From a virus, in IMG/VR virus record IMGVR_UViG_3300044655_001119, positions 1 to 32,769 of that record: DNA of 32,769 nt; one strand, given 5' to 3'. Positions 1 to 8,818 of this stretch are shown one piece after another. Position numbers and translations under genes: made by a program. Under the pieces are notes generated by a model, which did no database searches, had not been told where the DNA came from, and saw only the letters and a list, made by a program, of their open reading frames with translations. Each line of letters begins with the position of its first letter. Position 1 is the first letter of the stretch.

Positions 1-14
1 CAACAATGCAAGGT

Positions 15-38
15 ATTCAGACAAAGAGTTGTCTGAAT
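15..38 (+). other. 10-bp perfect hairpin upstream of terL
   Basis: The arms ATTCAGACAA and TTGTCTGAAT pair perfectly around an AGAG loop. No T-run follows on either strand, so it is not a standard intrinsic terminator. It lies 15 bases before the preferred terL start. It may be an RNA-processing or stability element, or the end of an upstream unit that lies outside the window. Confidence 0.5.
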
Positions 39-53
39 CAGAAAAGAGATTCA

Positions 54-1667
54 ATGACGTTTGATCCTGTAGCTGAAGCGCTGGCTCCGTGGAAGGTTGA
101 GGATTACCTCAACGCCACGGATTACCAGCTCAATCCAAACTATGTGCCGAGTGAGTTTGCACTGGAGTTCGTGACGTTCATCAAGCTGGTCAATGGCCAG
201 CAGGGTGAGGAGCACAAGACTCCGCTGGTGCACTACCGCATGCTCGACACCCTGACCCAGGGCGGTAAGCGGGTGATCAACCTCTGTCACCGAGGCATTG
301 CCAAGACCACGGTGATGGGTGAGTACCTGTTCCTGTTCGTGGCCACCTATGGGGAGATCCCTGGCTTCGGCCGGATCGACCTGGCGCTCTACGTCTCGGA
401 CTCGATCGAGAACGGTGTCAAGAACATGCGGAAGAACTTGGAGTTCCGCTGGGACAACAGCGACTTCCTGAAGCAGTACGTCCCCGAGATCCGGTTTACC
501 GACATCCGCTGGGAGTTCAAGAACGCTGACGGCAAGGTGTTCATCGTCAAAGGCTACGGAGCCAAGACCGGTGTCCGGGGTGCCAAGGAGATGGGCAAGC
601 GGCCGCAGCTGGCGGTGCTTGATGACTTGATCTCGGATGAGGATGCCCGGTCGACCACGGTGATCGCTGCGGTGGAGGACACGGTTTACAAGGCGGTCAA
701 CTACGCCTTGCACCCGACCAAGAACATGATCATCTGGTCCGGTACGCCGTTCAATGCGAAAGATCCGCTGTACAAGGCAGTCGAGTCCGGAGCCTGGGCG
801 GTCAACGTCTTCCCAGTGTGCGAGCAGTTTCCGTGCGAGCGATCGGAGTTCCGTGGCTCATGGCCTGATCGATTCACGTTTGACTACGTGAAGGAGCAGT
901 ACGACAACGCTGTGAAGCTGGGCAAGGTCGAGACGTTCAACCAGGAACTGATGCTGCGAATCATGTCCGAAGAAGACAGAATGATTCAGGACGGCGACAT
1001 TGGTTGGTACAAAATCGACGCTGTGCTGCGGAACAAGAGCAAGTTCAACTTCTACATCACCACTGACTTTGCCACTTCGCTGAAGGACAAAGCCGACTTC
1101 TCGGTGATCAGTGTTTGGGCGTACAACAACGTGGGCGATTGGCTCTGGGTTGATGGAGTCTGCAAGCGCCAGCTCATGGACAAGAATATCGATGCACTCT
1201 TCCGACTTGCTCAACTCTACAAGCCCCAGTCCGTGGGTATTGAGGTTACTGGTCAGCAGGGTGGATTCATCCAATGGATCCAGGGACAAATGTTGGACCG
1301 GAACATTTACTTCCCTCTTGCATCGGAAGGAAATGACAGCAAACCCGGAATCCGACCCAACACCAACAAGATGGTTCGTTTTAACACCGTGGTTCCTTTG
1401 TTCAAGGCACGCAAAGTCTTCTTCCCGATAGAACGGAAGCAGGAAGATACAATGCTGGAAGCCATGAATGAACTGAGCCTGGTTTCTGTTTCTGGCTTCA
1501 GAAGTAAGCACGATGACTTCCTCGACACGATCTCGATGCTGTCGTCACTTAATCCATGGAAACCATCGGAAGAAGCCCCAATGGTCGAATCAGGAAAAGG
1601 TGAGGGAATGTGGGACATCGACACTGGTGATGAGCCCATTGACCGAATGGCGTCATACATCGTTTAA
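54..1667 (+). CDS. terL: Terminase large subunit (N4 gp68-like)
   Basis: This is the DNA-packaging motor ATPase and nuclease, which docks on the portal, pumps DNA into the prohead and cuts the concatemer. The ATPase half shows a Walker A-like HRGIAKTT (about residues 79-86), a Walker B LAVLDD (acidic pair at D190/D191) and the coupling motif SGT at 229-231. The RNase H-like nuclease half shows the expected acidic residues: D338 in YITTDFATS, E397 in VGIEVTG, and D487/D488 with D491 in SKHDDFLDTI. The 537-residue length is normal for the family. I chose ATG 54 because GAG precedes it by 5 bases; an in-frame ATG at 6 would put the 15-38 hairpin inside the coding region and shows no upstream ribosome site in the window. 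The next gene begins 9 bases after the stop. Confidence 0.95.
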   Translation: MTFDPVAEALAPWKVEDYLNATDYQLNPNYVPSEFALEFVTFIKLVNGQQGEEHKTPLVHYRMLDTLTQGGKRVINLCHRGIAKTTVMGEYLFLFVATYGEIPGFGRIDLALYVSDSIENGVKNMRKNLEFRWDNSDFLKQYVPEIRFTDIRWEFKNADGKVFIVKGYGAKTGVRGAKEMGKRPQLAVLDDLISDEDARSTTVIAAVEDTVYKAVNYALHPTKNMIIWSGTPFNAKDPLYKAVESGAWAVNVFPVCEQFPCERSEFRGSWPDRFTFDYVKEQYDNAVKLGKVETFNQELMLRIMSEEDRMIQDGDIGWYKIDAVLRNKSKFNFYITTDFATSLKDKADFSVISVWAYNNVGDWLWVDGVCKRQLMDKNIDALFRLAQLYKPQSVGIEVTGQQGGFIQWIQGQMLDRNIYFPLASEGNDSKPGIRPNTNKMVRFNTVVPLFKARKVFFPIERKQEDTMLEAMNELSLVSVSGFRSKHDDFLDTISMLSSLNPWKPSEEAPMVESGKGEGMWDIDTGDEPIDRMASYIV

Positions 1668-1676
1668 GGAATGCCC

Positions 1677-2423
1677 ATGAAACTTCAAGAAGTCTTTGAC
1701 CAGCTCACGCATGGCGAGCTATCCCAACTCAGCATCGGCGGCAATGAAGCAGGGGTGATTGCTCCTGCAAACTACAACCGTTTGGTTCCACATGTGAACC
1801 TGGGCCTGACGGCGCTGTACAAGCGATTTCCTCTGAAAGAAGGTCGTTTGATCTTGGAACTGCAGAGTGGTCGAACCACGTACCCGATCCACAGCAACTA
1901 TGCCGTGAGCAGCCGGACTTCCAGAGAGACGGTTCGCTACATCAAGGACAGCACTGCGGCTCCGTTCAAGGATGACATCCACAAGATCGAACGGGTGTAC
2001 ACCAGCCTGGGTCATGAGTTTGGCTTGAACGATGAGGCCGATCCTTACGGGATGTTCACGCCTAGTGCGGCGGTGCTTCGTGTGCCGGCCGACGTAGCTG
2101 CTCAGGTGATTGGTTTGCCGGATGAGCTGAAGTCTCCCCGTGTGGAGCTGGTCTACCGAGCCAACCATCCTCTGATCATCGCTGATGGTGCAGATCTGGA
2201 GCCCGATTCCCTGGAGCTCGAGTTGCCCTACAGCCACTTGGAGCCTCTCCTGTTCTACATCGCCAGCCGTGTGCACACACCGACCGGCATGACGAACGAG
2301 ACAAACATGGGGAACACCTACTTTGCCAAGTACGAGGCATCGTGCCAGCAGCTGGAGTTGGTCAACCTGCGTGTTGATCAGGGTGGTCAAGCCGACCGCA
2401 TCTCTCGCAACGGCTGGGTCTAA
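1677..2423 (+). CDS. Probable head-tail connector/adaptor protein (N4 gp67 position)
   Basis: The product is 248 residues, soluble, with no signal peptide or membrane segment. It has a helical N-terminus (MKLQEVFDQLTHGELSQ), then a mixed region with the phrase NLGLTALYKRFPL that is typical of small podovirus head-tail joining proteins. In N4 the roughly 30-kDa connector protein gp67 is encoded next to the terminase gp68, and this gene occupies that place. The start is the second of two close ATGs: AAGGA ends 6 bases before ATG 1677, whereas ATG 1671 touches it directly. A role in sealing the portal and joining the tail is inferred from position and size; I see no catalytic motif. Confidence 0.6.
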   Translation: MKLQEVFDQLTHGELSQLSIGGNEAGVIAPANYNRLVPHVNLGLTALYKRFPLKEGRLILELQSGRTTYPIHSNYAVSSRTSRETVRYIKDSTAAPFKDDIHKIERVYTSLGHEFGLNDEADPYGMFTPSAAVLRVPADVAAQVIGLPDELKSPRVELVYRANHPLIIADGADLEPDSLELELPYSHLEPLLFYIASRVHTPTGMTNETNMGNTYFAKYEASCQQLELVNLRVDQGGQADRISRNGWV

Positions 2424-2432
2424 GGAGAAACC

Positions 2433-2717
2433 ATGGCCGAGCGTGATCCCCGTCTTGAGCGTGCTGGTGTTTCTGGTTTCAACAAGCCAAAGCGAACGCC
2501 TGGCCATCCGACCAAGAGCCACGTTGTCGTGGCCAAGTCAGGTGTGCAGGTCAAGACGATCCGCTTTGGCCAACAAGGTGTTTCAGGCAGTCCCAAGAAA
2601 GATGGGGAGTCTGATTCCTACCGCAAGCGCCGTGAATCTTTCAAAGCCCGACATGCCAGCAACATTGCCAAAGGCAAGATGAGTGCAGCTTACTGGGCTG
2701 ACAAAGTGAAGTGGTAA
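2433..2717 (+). CDS. Small basic conserved phage protein
   Basis: The product is 94 residues and rich in Lys and Arg. The C-terminal half carries a pattern I recognise as conserved in many phage late operons: YRKRRESFKARH, then GKMSAAYWADKVKW at the very end. The biochemical function is unknown to me. Its basic charge and place between connector and portal genes would suit a nucleic-acid-binding or virion-associated protein, but that is inference. A TAAGGAGAAACC ribosome site gives ideal spacing to ATG 2433 and overlaps the stop of the preceding gene, so the two are probably co-translated. The gene ends just before a bidirectional terminator. Confidence 0.8.
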   Translation: MAERDPRLERAGVSGFNKPKRTPGHPTKSHVVVAKSGVQVKTIRFGQQGVSGSPKKDGESDSYRKRRESFKARHASNIAKGKMSAAYWADKVKW

Positions 2718-2753
2718 AAGAAAAGGCCTCTGATTGGGGCCTTGGTTTATTTC
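2716..2753. terminator. Bidirectional terminator between the 94-residue gene and dut
   Basis: The stem AAGGCCTC (2723-2730) pairs with GGGGCCTT (2736-2743) around a TGATT loop; one pair is G-T. The + strand continues GGTTTATTT. The - strand continues TTCTTTTACC, a better U-tract. It serves both the + unit ending at 2717 and the dUTPase gene ending at 2747 on the other strand. Confidence 0.75.
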
Positions 2754-3166
2754 CCGGAAGATCCGAATCCTCCTGATCCACGGTCCGTCTCATCAAGAGA
2801 ATCGACCAGTTCCAGCGTCACATCCGCAACCGGAACGATCATGAATTGAAGGATTCGATCTCCAGCTTCCCAGTGAAATGGGATGCCAGACTTGGTTCGT
2901 AAGGCAGCTTTCCACTCGCCGCGATAATCCGAGTCGATGACGCCACAGGTGTTGTTGAGTTCCATTCCGTGCTTGGCTCCGGTACTGGAACGCGGCAGCA
3001 AAAGACCGATATGGCCGGGGGGAACTGCAGCTGCAAACCCTAGTCCGACCATCTGAGTTGCCGCAGTTGCGGTGCCAGCATTGGGCATGAATACATCAAA
3101 GGCTCCTGCTTTGTCAGTTGCCTTTGTTGGCATAATGAATGCCTGATGAAGAGATTGAATGTGCAT
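2747..3166 (-). CDS. dut: dUTPase (trimeric Dut family)
   Basis: The enzyme hydrolyses dUTP to dUMP and pyrophosphate, keeping uracil out of phage DNA and supplying dUMP for dTMP synthesis. The 139-residue protein has all five trimeric dUTPase motifs: AFDVFMP (about 22-28), PRSSTG (58-63), GVIDSDYRGE (75-84, with the catalytic Asp), GDRILQFMIVP (102-112) and the glycine-rich C-terminal arm RGSGGFGSSG (129-138). The length is typical. ATG 3166 has AAAGAG upstream; an internal ATG at 3133 would also keep motif 1. It is the only - strand gene inside the late + strand region and is divergent from the portal gene, so it needs its own promoter within 3167-3223. I could not identify a convincing one. 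Confidence 0.95.
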   Translation of the reverse strand: MHIQSLHQAFIMPTKATDKAGAFDVFMPNAGTATAATQMVGLGFAAAVPPGHIGLLLPRSSTGAKHGMELNNTCGVIDSDYRGEWKAALRTKSGIPFHWEAGDRILQFMIVPVADVTLELVDSLDETDRGSGGFGSSGK

Positions 3167-3223
3167 TCTGTTGCTCTTTTGAGTTGATGGGGTGTTTACC
3201 GCTATTCGGAGAACGACTTAATT

Positions 3224-5392
3224 ATGAACCAACTGAACAAGACTTCGGAAGTGGAAACACCCCCACTCACCAATTGGAAAAACGCCCCGACTCTGGCAAA
3301 CCTGAAGCAGGATTTGCTGGATGCTCAGTCGGTGCACGATGCACAGGAAACCAAGATCAGCGAATGGCTGGACAACCTGAATGTCACAGGTAAAGCCAAG
3401 ATCCAGACAGCCAAAGGCAATTCTGCGATCGTTCCCAAGCTGATCCGCAAGCAAGCCGAGTGGCGCTATGCCTCTCTGAGCGAGCCGTTCCTCAGCACCG
3501 ACGACATCTTCAACGTCAAGCCTGTGACCTGGGAGGATCGCAATGCGGCTCACCAGAATCAGCTGGTTTTGAACCACCAGTTCAACACGGCGATCGACAA
3601 GGTTCGGTTCATTGACGAGTACGTCCGTGCTGCGGTGGATGAGGGCACGGTGATCGTTCGGGTGGGCTGGGAGTTCATTGAAGAGGAGTACGTTGGCACC
3701 TTCCCCAAGGTCGAATTCAGGGTAAACCCTGAGTTGGCCCCATTGCATGAGCACCTCCACCAGATGATGGAGGAGTCTCCCAGCGAGTACGAAACGGATG
3801 TTCCCGAGGAACTGAAGCAGGCTCACGAGCTGACGATGGAGCAGGGTCAGCCGATCGAGCCAGTGATCATCGGTGAGGTCGAGGAGAAACGGATTCGAAC
3901 GGTGGCCAATCGGCCGACGCTGGAAGTCTGTGACTACCGCAACGTGATCATCGATCCTACCTGCATGGGTGACATCGAGAAGGCTGGCTTCGTGGTTTAC
4001 AGCTTTGAGTCTTCGCTTTCCCAGCTGGAGAAGGAAGGCAAGAAGTACAAGAACCTGGACAAAATCAACATCTCGAACAGCTCGATCCTGGGTGTTCCGG
4101 ACCACCATTCTTCGGATGGTTCCAAGACCTTCAACTTCAGCGACGAGCCCCGCAAGAAGTTTGTGGTCTACGAGTACTGGGGCTACTGGGACATCGACGG
4201 CACCGGCATCGTCAAGCCATTTGTTGCCGCCTGGGTAGGGAATACCCTGATCCGTCTGGAAGAGAACCCTTTCCCCGACAAGAAGATCCCGTTTGTTGTC
4301 GAGCAGTACCTGCCTGTGCGCAAAAGCACGTATGGCGAGCCAGATGGCGCTCTGCTGGAAGACAACCAAAAGGTCATTGGTGCGGTCACTCGAGGAATGA
4401 TCGACATCATGGGTAAGTCGGCCAATGGCCAGACCGGTATCCGCAAGGACATGCTGGATACGACCAACAAACGCAAGTTCGACAAGGGCCAGGACTACGA
4501 GTTCAATGCCAACGTCGATCCTCGCCAGGGTGTGTTCATGCACACCTACCCTGAGATCCCTGCATCGGCTCAGTTCATGCTGGGTTTGCAGAATCAGGAA
4601 GCCGAATCGCTGACTGGGGTGAAGTCCTACTCGGCTGGCGTCTCTGGCGCTTCCCTGGGCGATGTGGCTGCAGGCGTTCGTGGTGCTCTGGACGCTGCTT
4701 CCAAGCGCGAGCTCGGCATCCTGCGCCGCCTGTCGAACGGCATCATCAAGATCGGCCGCAAGATGATCAGCATGAACGCCGAGTTCTTGTCTGAGAAAGA
4801 GGTTGTCCGAGTCACCAACGACGAATTTGCCGTGGTTCACAAGGACGATCTGCCTGGTCACTTCGATCTGCGCCTGTCGATCTCCACTGCAGAAGAGGAC
4901 AACAACAAGGCTGAGCAGTTGGCTTTCCTTCTTCAGACCGTGGGTCCGAATTCAGACCCAGAAATGATGAAGATGATCCTGTCGGACATCGCCAAGCTGC
5001 GCAAAATGCCTGATTTGGCCAAGCGGATCGAGTCGTATCAGCCTCAACCTGACCCATTGGCTCAGGAAGAAGCCCAATTGCGCATCGAATTGCTCAAAGC
5101 ACAGATTGCCAAAGAGAATGCACTTGCAATGCAGCACCAATCTCAGGCTCAACTGGACATGGCCAAGGCTGGAACCGAGCAAGTCAAGCAAGGAAACATC
5201 CAATCCGACACCGACATCAAGAATCTGGACTTTGTTGAACAGGAATCGGGTGTAAAACAGGAACGGGCCAAGGAATTGCACGGTGAACAGGCCAGAAGCC
5301 AAGCTCAATTGAAGCTTATGGACCGCCAATTTGCGATAGAAGACCAAGATCGTGATCTTCTCAAAGAGTACTTGCTGAAAAAGAACCAATAA
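3224..5392 (+). CDS. Portal protein (N4 gp59-like)
   Basis: This forms the dodecameric DNA gateway at one capsid vertex and binds terminase and connector. The 722-residue product is close to the large N4 portal (about 94 kDa). The N-terminus has KGNSAIVPKLIRKQAEWR and FLSTDDIFNVKP, a portal signature shared by P22- and N4-type podoviruses. The middle is a mixed alpha/beta core. Residues from about 620 to the end are Gln/Glu/Lys-rich and predicted coiled coil, matching the barrel-like C-terminal helix of long portals. GGAG lies about 12 bases upstream of ATG 3224, a rather long spacing. It is the first gene of a run that continues to the capsid gene. Confidence 0.9.
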   Translation: MNQLNKTSEVETPPLTNWKNAPTLANLKQDLLDAQSVHDAQETKISEWLDNLNVTGKAKIQTAKGNSAIVPKLIRKQAEWRYASLSEPFLSTDDIFNVKPVTWEDRNAAHQNQLVLNHQFNTAIDKVRFIDEYVRAAVDEGTVIVRVGWEFIEEEYVGTFPKVEFRVNPELAPLHEHLHQMMEESPSEYETDVPEELKQAHELTMEQGQPIEPVIIGEVEEKRIRTVANRPTLEVCDYRNVIIDPTCMGDIEKAGFVVYSFESSLSQLEKEGKKYKNLDKINISNSSILGVPDHHSSDGSKTFNFSDEPRKKFVVYEYWGYWDIDGTGIVKPFVAAWVGNTLIRLEENPFPDKKIPFVVEQYLPVRKSTYGEPDGALLEDNQKVIGAVTRGMIDIMGKSANGQTGIRKDMLDTTNKRKFDKGQDYEFNANVDPRQGVFMHTYPEIPASAQFMLGLQNQEAESLTGVKSYSAGVSGASLGDVAAGVRGALDAASKRELGILRRLSNGIIKIGRKMISMNAEFLSEKEVVRVTNDEFAVVHKDDLPGHFDLRLSISTAEEDNNKAEQLAFLLQTVGPNSDPEMMKMILSDIAKLRKMPDLAKRIESYQPQPDPLAQEEAQLRIELLKAQIAKENALAMQHQSQAQLDMAKAGTEQVKQGNIQSDTDIKNLDFVEQESGVKQERAKELHGEQARSQAQLKLMDRQFAIEDQDRDLLKEYLLKKNQ

Positions 5393-5410
5393 ATGCTTTA
5401 CATTACGGGC

Positions 5411-5432
5411 TTGAAGCACTTAGGTGCTTCAA
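5411..5432 (+). other. 9-bp perfect hairpin downstream of the portal gene
   Basis: TTGAAGCAC and GTGCTTCAA pair perfectly around TTAG. What follows (AACTCTATTAACTT) has no real U-run, so this is not a strong intrinsic terminator. It sits in the 73-base gap between the portal stop and the next ATG and may tune portal mRNA ends or processing. Confidence 0.5.
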
Positions 5433-5465
5433 ACTCTATTAACTTCAGAAAGCACTGGTAGACCC

Positions 5466-5813
5466 ATGAGTAACGCAACAATCCAAGCGATTGAAGACAA
5501 CATTCGGCAGGCACGAAAGATCGTTGAAGTTGGAGAGGCGCTTGAGCGACTCAAGAACAACAAGGATTTCAAGAAGGTCATGATTGAAGGCTACTTCGAA
5601 CAAGAAGCCATTCGACTGGTTCACCTGAAATCGGATCAGAACGTCCAAAGCCCTGACATGCAGAAATCGATCAACGCTCAAATCGACGCCATTGGTGCCG
5701 TGAGCCAGTATTTCAGCACCGTCCTTCACAAAGCCTCGATTGCCCGTAAAGCCATCACTTCGGATGAAGAAGCCCGTGACGAAATCCTCGAAGAGGAGTT
5801 GAACAATGGCTGA
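5466..5813 (+). CDS. Small helical capsid-region protein (N4 gp58 position)
   Basis: The 115-residue product is predicted almost wholly alpha-helical, starting MSNATIQAIEDNIRQARK and ending in the acidic DEEARDEILEEELNNG. No enzyme motif is visible. It lies between portal and scaffold genes, where N4 has gp58. I chose ATG 5466; an upstream GTG at 5424 in the same frame lies inside the 5411-5432 hairpin and has no ribosome site. The stop codon overlaps the next start by 8 bases, so translation of the scaffold is probably coupled to it. A role in head assembly is inferred from position only. Confidence 0.75.
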   Translation: MSNATIQAIEDNIRQARKIVEVGEALERLKNNKDFKKVMIEGYFEQEAIRLVHLKSDQNVQSPDMQKSINAQIDAIGAVSQYFSTVLHKASIARKAITSDEEARDEILEEELNNG

Positions 5814-6990
5814 TCCAACCACCGAAGCCGTCCAACCCTCCTACCTGGAGATGTCGGACGAGGAGATCATGAACAGCTCTTTCCCTGCAGAAGTTCCTGC
5901 AGCGCCAGCTGAAGAAGTGGTCGATGAAGCTGAAGACGAGCCTGCGGAAACTCCAGCTGCTGAAGCTGAAGCACCCGAGGCGACGGACGCTGACGATGAG
6001 GACGCCGGTACGGCGGCTGAAGAGGAAGCGGACGAAGCCGACGAGAACAAGGAAACACCGGAAGCAGAAGCGGAAGCTCCTGAATCTGATACCAAGAAGA
6101 AAACAGAAGAGAAAGCTGACGAGTCGGAGAAGAAACCTGATGAAGCAGCTGTCGATTTCGAAGCAGAGTACAAGCGTCTTCTGACTCCCTTCAAGGCAAA
6201 CGGACGAGAGATCGCCGTCAAGAGCGTCGATGACGCAATTGCCTTGATGCAGATGGGAGCCAACTACAACAAGAAGATGGCTGCTCTGAAACCGAATCTG
6301 AAGCTCATGAAGATGTTGGAAAACAACGGTCTTCTGAGTGAGGATAAGATTGGCTTTTTGATCGACCTGGAAAAGAAAAACCCAGCGGCGATCAACAAGC
6401 TGGTCAAGGACAGCGGCATCGATCCTATGGATCTTGACGCTGAAAAAGCAAGCGGATATAAGCAGACTGCTTACACTGTTGATGACCGCGAGATTGAGCT
6501 GGATACGGTGCTGGATGAAATCCAGGGAACACCTTCGTACAACCGGACGCTCGAAATTGTTAGCACTAAGTGGGATGCGGCAAGTAAACAGGTAATCGCT
6601 GGATCACCTCAACTGCTGAAAGTCATCAATGGCCATGTTGAAAGTGGCATTTACGACCTGATCAGCAAAGAGATGGAAAGCGAGCGCGTGTTTGGTCGCT
6701 TGAATGGTTTGTCAGACATCGAAGCCTATCGGCAAGTCGGTGATGCTCTCAACGCAAAGGGTGCGTTTAACTCGTTGGCTCAGGGTAGCTCCCCGACTCA
6801 ACAGAAACCAGCTACCCAGCCTGTTGTGGTCACTCCGAAACCAAAGGTCGAAGACGACAAGCTGAAAGACAAACGGCGAGCTGCAAGCTCCACGAAGCCG
6901 GCTGCGCCTGCATCCGTACCCAAGGATTTCAACCCCTTGGCTCTGTCGGATGAAGAGTTCACGAAGCTGGTTAACAAACAATTTCTGTAA
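5806..6990 (+). CDS. Probable capsid scaffolding/assembly protein (N4 gp57 position)
   Basis: The 394-residue protein lies directly before the major capsid gene. Residues from about 25 to 110 are extremely acidic and Ala/Pro-rich (long runs of Glu, Ala and Asp), followed by a folded middle part (FKANGREIAVKSVDDAIALM, then MLENNGLLSEDKIGFL) and a Pro/Lys-rich linker before a short C-terminal helix ending LSDEEFTKLVNKQFL. An elongated acidic protein with a short conserved C-terminal helix upstream of the capsid gene is typical of phage scaffolds, which bind the capsid shell through that end. GAGGAG lies 7 bases before the ATG, inside the preceding gene. The scaffold role is inference from position and composition. 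Confidence 0.7.
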   Translation: MADPTTEAVQPSYLEMSDEEIMNSSFPAEVPAAPAEEVVDEAEDEPAETPAAEAEAPEATDADDEDAGTAAEEEADEADENKETPEAEAEAPESDTKKKTEEKADESEKKPDEAAVDFEAEYKRLLTPFKANGREIAVKSVDDAIALMQMGANYNKKMAALKPNLKLMKMLENNGLLSEDKIGFLIDLEKKNPAAINKLVKDSGIDPMDLDAEKASGYKQTAYTVDDREIELDTVLDEIQGTPSYNRTLEIVSTKWDAASKQVIAGSPQLLKVINGHVESGIYDLISKEMESERVFGRLNGLSDIEAYRQVGDALNAKGAFNSLAQGSSPTQQKPATQPVVVTPKPKVEDDKLKDKRRAASSTKPAAPASVPKDFNPLALSDEEFTKLVNKQFL

Positions 6991-7008
6991 ACACGAAGGA
7001 TCACTACC

Positions 7009-8172
7009 ATGTCCATGCAATACAAAAACCCTCCTACCACCGCTTCGAGCGCTGGTCCTCAAATCAACACCCAGTACTACGAAAAGAAGGCCCTCATTGA
7101 GGCCCAAAAAGAGCAGTACTTCACCCAGCTGGCTGACGTTGCTTCCATGCCCAAGAACATGGGCAAGAAGATCAAGCGTTACCACTACCTGCCTCTGCTC
7201 GATGACGCCAACATCAACGACCAGGGTATCGACGCTTCGGGCGCAACCATCGCCAACGGTAACCTCTATGGTTCCAGCAAAGACATCGGCACCATCAGCG
7301 GCAAGATGCCTGCTCTGAGCGAGACCGGTGGTCGCGTAAACCGTGTTGGTTTCAAGCGTAAAGAGATCGAAGGCACTCTGGAGAAGTTCGGCTTCTTCGA
7401 CGAGTACACCCAAGAGTCTTTGGACTTCGACACCGACGCGGATCTGATGATGCACATCAACCGCGAGATGATCATGGGTGCCAACGAGATCACCGAAGAC
7501 GCTCTGCAGATCGACTTGCTGAACGCCGCTGGTGTGATCAAGTACGCCGGTAACGCTACGTCGAACGCCACCATCGGTGCCGACGACATCGTGACCTACA
7601 GCGATCTGATGCGCTTGTCGATTGACCTCGACAACAACCGCACTCCCAAGCACACCAAGGTGATCACTGGTTCGCGCATGGTCGACACCAAGACCATTCC
7701 TTCCGCCCGTGTTGCCTACATCGGCTCTGAGTTGCTGCCTACCTTCAAAGCCATGAAGGATCTGCACGACAACGCCGCTTTCATCAGCGTTGAGAAGTAC
7801 GCCGCTGGCGGTACGACTCTGGTTGGTGAAGTTGGTTCTGTCGATCAGTTCCGCCTGGTGGTGGTGCCTGAGATGATGAAGTGGGCCGGTGCTGGTGTGG
7901 CTGACGCTACCAACGCCACCTACGAAACCAACGGTCTGTGCGATGTGTTCCCGATCCTCGTGGTTGGTGACGAGTCGTTCACTACCATCGGTTTCCAAAC
8001 CGATGGCAAGAGCGTGAAGTTCAAGATCACCCACAAGGCTCCTGGCGAGGCTACTGCCGACCGCACTGATCCTTACGGTGAGACCGGCTTCATGTCGATC
8101 AAGTGGTACTACGGTTTCATGGCTCTGCGTCCTGAGCGCATCGCCTTGATCAAGACCGCTGCCAAGCTGTAA
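7009..8172 (+). CDS. Major capsid protein (N4 gp56-like)
   Basis: The 387-residue product forms the icosahedral shell and is expected to take the HK97 fold. It opens with a short arm, then [20 protein letters not shown], and ends with [20 protein letters not shown], the kind of ending I recognise from N4-like coat proteins. Codon use is more strongly biased (GGT, ACC, GAC, CGT) than in the neighbours, as expected for the most abundant virion protein. AAGGA lies about 10 bases upstream of ATG 7009. The gene is followed by a stable hairpin that should cut most transcripts, giving high capsid expression relative to the downstream genes. Confidence 0.92.
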   Translation: MSMQYKNPPTTASSAGPQINTQYYEKKALIEAQKEQYFTQLADVASMPKNMGKKIKRYHYLPLLDDANINDQGIDASGATIANGNLYGSSKDIGTISGKMPALSETGGRVNRVGFKRKEIEGTLEKFGFFDEYTQESLDFDTDADLMMHINREMIMGANEITEDALQIDLLNAAGVIKYAGNATSNATIGADDIVTYSDLMRLSIDLDNNRTPKHTKVITGSRMVDTKTIPSARVAYIGSELLPTFKAMKDLHDNAAFISVEKYAAGGTTLVGEVGSVDQFRLVVVPEMMKWAGAGVADATNATYETNGLCDVFPILVVGDESFTTIGFQTDGKSVKFKITHKAPGEATADRTDPYGETGFMSIKWYYGFMALRPERIALIKTAAKL

Positions 8173-8183
8173 TCAGCAAACGA

Positions 8184-8218
8184 GTGGGGATGATCTGAAA
8201 GGGTCATCCCCCTTCCCA
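8184..8218 (+). terminator. Terminator after the major capsid gene
   Basis: GGGGATGATC (8186-8195) pairs with GGTCATCCCC (8202-8211) around TGAAAG, with one G-T pair in the stem. It is followed by CTTCCCATAAA, a weak U-tract, so some readthrough into the gp55-like gene is likely. Confidence 0.65.
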
Positions 8219-8235
8219 TAAACCAAGGAACCGCA

Positions 8236-8793
8236 ATGTCATCCGATACCGACGAAATCCTGACTCAAGACGAGTTGACCACCCTCAAAGCCCGTGCAGA
8301 TCTGCTCGGCATCACCTATCACCCCTCGATTGGATTGGAGAAACTCCGTGAAAAAATCAATGCCGCAACCTCCGATGAAGTCCCCCAAGCCAATGCCGGC
8401 CAAGCCAGCCCCCAAGAAGAAAATGTGAATCAGAAGCGTGCACGCCTGAAGAAGGAAGCCCTCGAGCTGGTGCGTATTCGTGTGACTTGCATGAATCCGG
8501 CCAAAGCTGAGTGGGAAGGTGAGATCTTCACCGTTGGCAACTCTGCCATTGGTTCCGTCACCAAGTACGTGCCGTTCAACGCCGATGCTGGTTGGCATGT
8601 GCCCCGCATCATCTACCAACAGCTTGCTGAGCGTCAGTGCCAGATCTTCACTACGGTGACTGATTCCCGTGGCAACAAGAGCCGCAAAGGCAAGCTGATC
8701 CGTGAGTTCGCAATCGAAGTGATGCCTCCTCTGACTCCTGCAGAGTTGCACGAACTGGCTCAACGCCAGGCCATGGCCAAAGCCATCGATTAA
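8236..8793 (+). CDS. Virion-region protein with HeH/SAP-like N-terminus (N4 gp55 position)
   Basis: The product is 185 residues. Residues about 16-40 (LKARADLLGITYHPSIGLEK) look like a helix-extended-helix/SAP module that often binds DNA. The rest contains the phrases LVRIRVTCMNPAKAEWEGE, VGNSAIGSVTKYVPFN, WHVPRIIYQQL and EFAIEVMPPLTPAELHELA, which I recognise as a conserved phage head-region family without a known reaction. The position matches N4 gp55. AAGGAACCGCA precedes ATG 8236. It could be a head decoration or a DNA-organising protein; the sequence alone does not decide. Confidence 0.8.
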   Translation: MSSDTDEILTQDELTTLKARADLLGITYHPSIGLEKLREKINAATSDEVPQANAGQASPQEENVNQKRARLKKEALELVRIRVTCMNPAKAEWEGEIFTVGNSAIGSVTKYVPFNADAGWHVPRIIYQQLAERQCQIFTTVTDSRGNKSRKGKLIREFAIEVMPPLTPAELHELAQRQAMAKAID

Positions 8794-8818
8794 GTAGCAC
8801 CCAAGCCTGGATAGACCT

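Noticed and set aside
3218-4861. Long open frame on the - strand opposite the portal gene
   Set aside because: It mirrors the codon pattern of the portal gene, has no ribosome site and gives a protein without recognisable motifs.
5411-5442. Possible sigma70 promoter TTGAAG with TATTAA
   Set aside because: The spacing is 20 bases and the -35 part is inside a perfect hairpin, so a working promoter is unlikely.
6712-8034. Long open frame on the - strand opposite the scaffold end and capsid gene
   Set aside because: It is a by-product of strongly biased capsid codon use; no start signal and an implausible His/Val/Gly-rich product.
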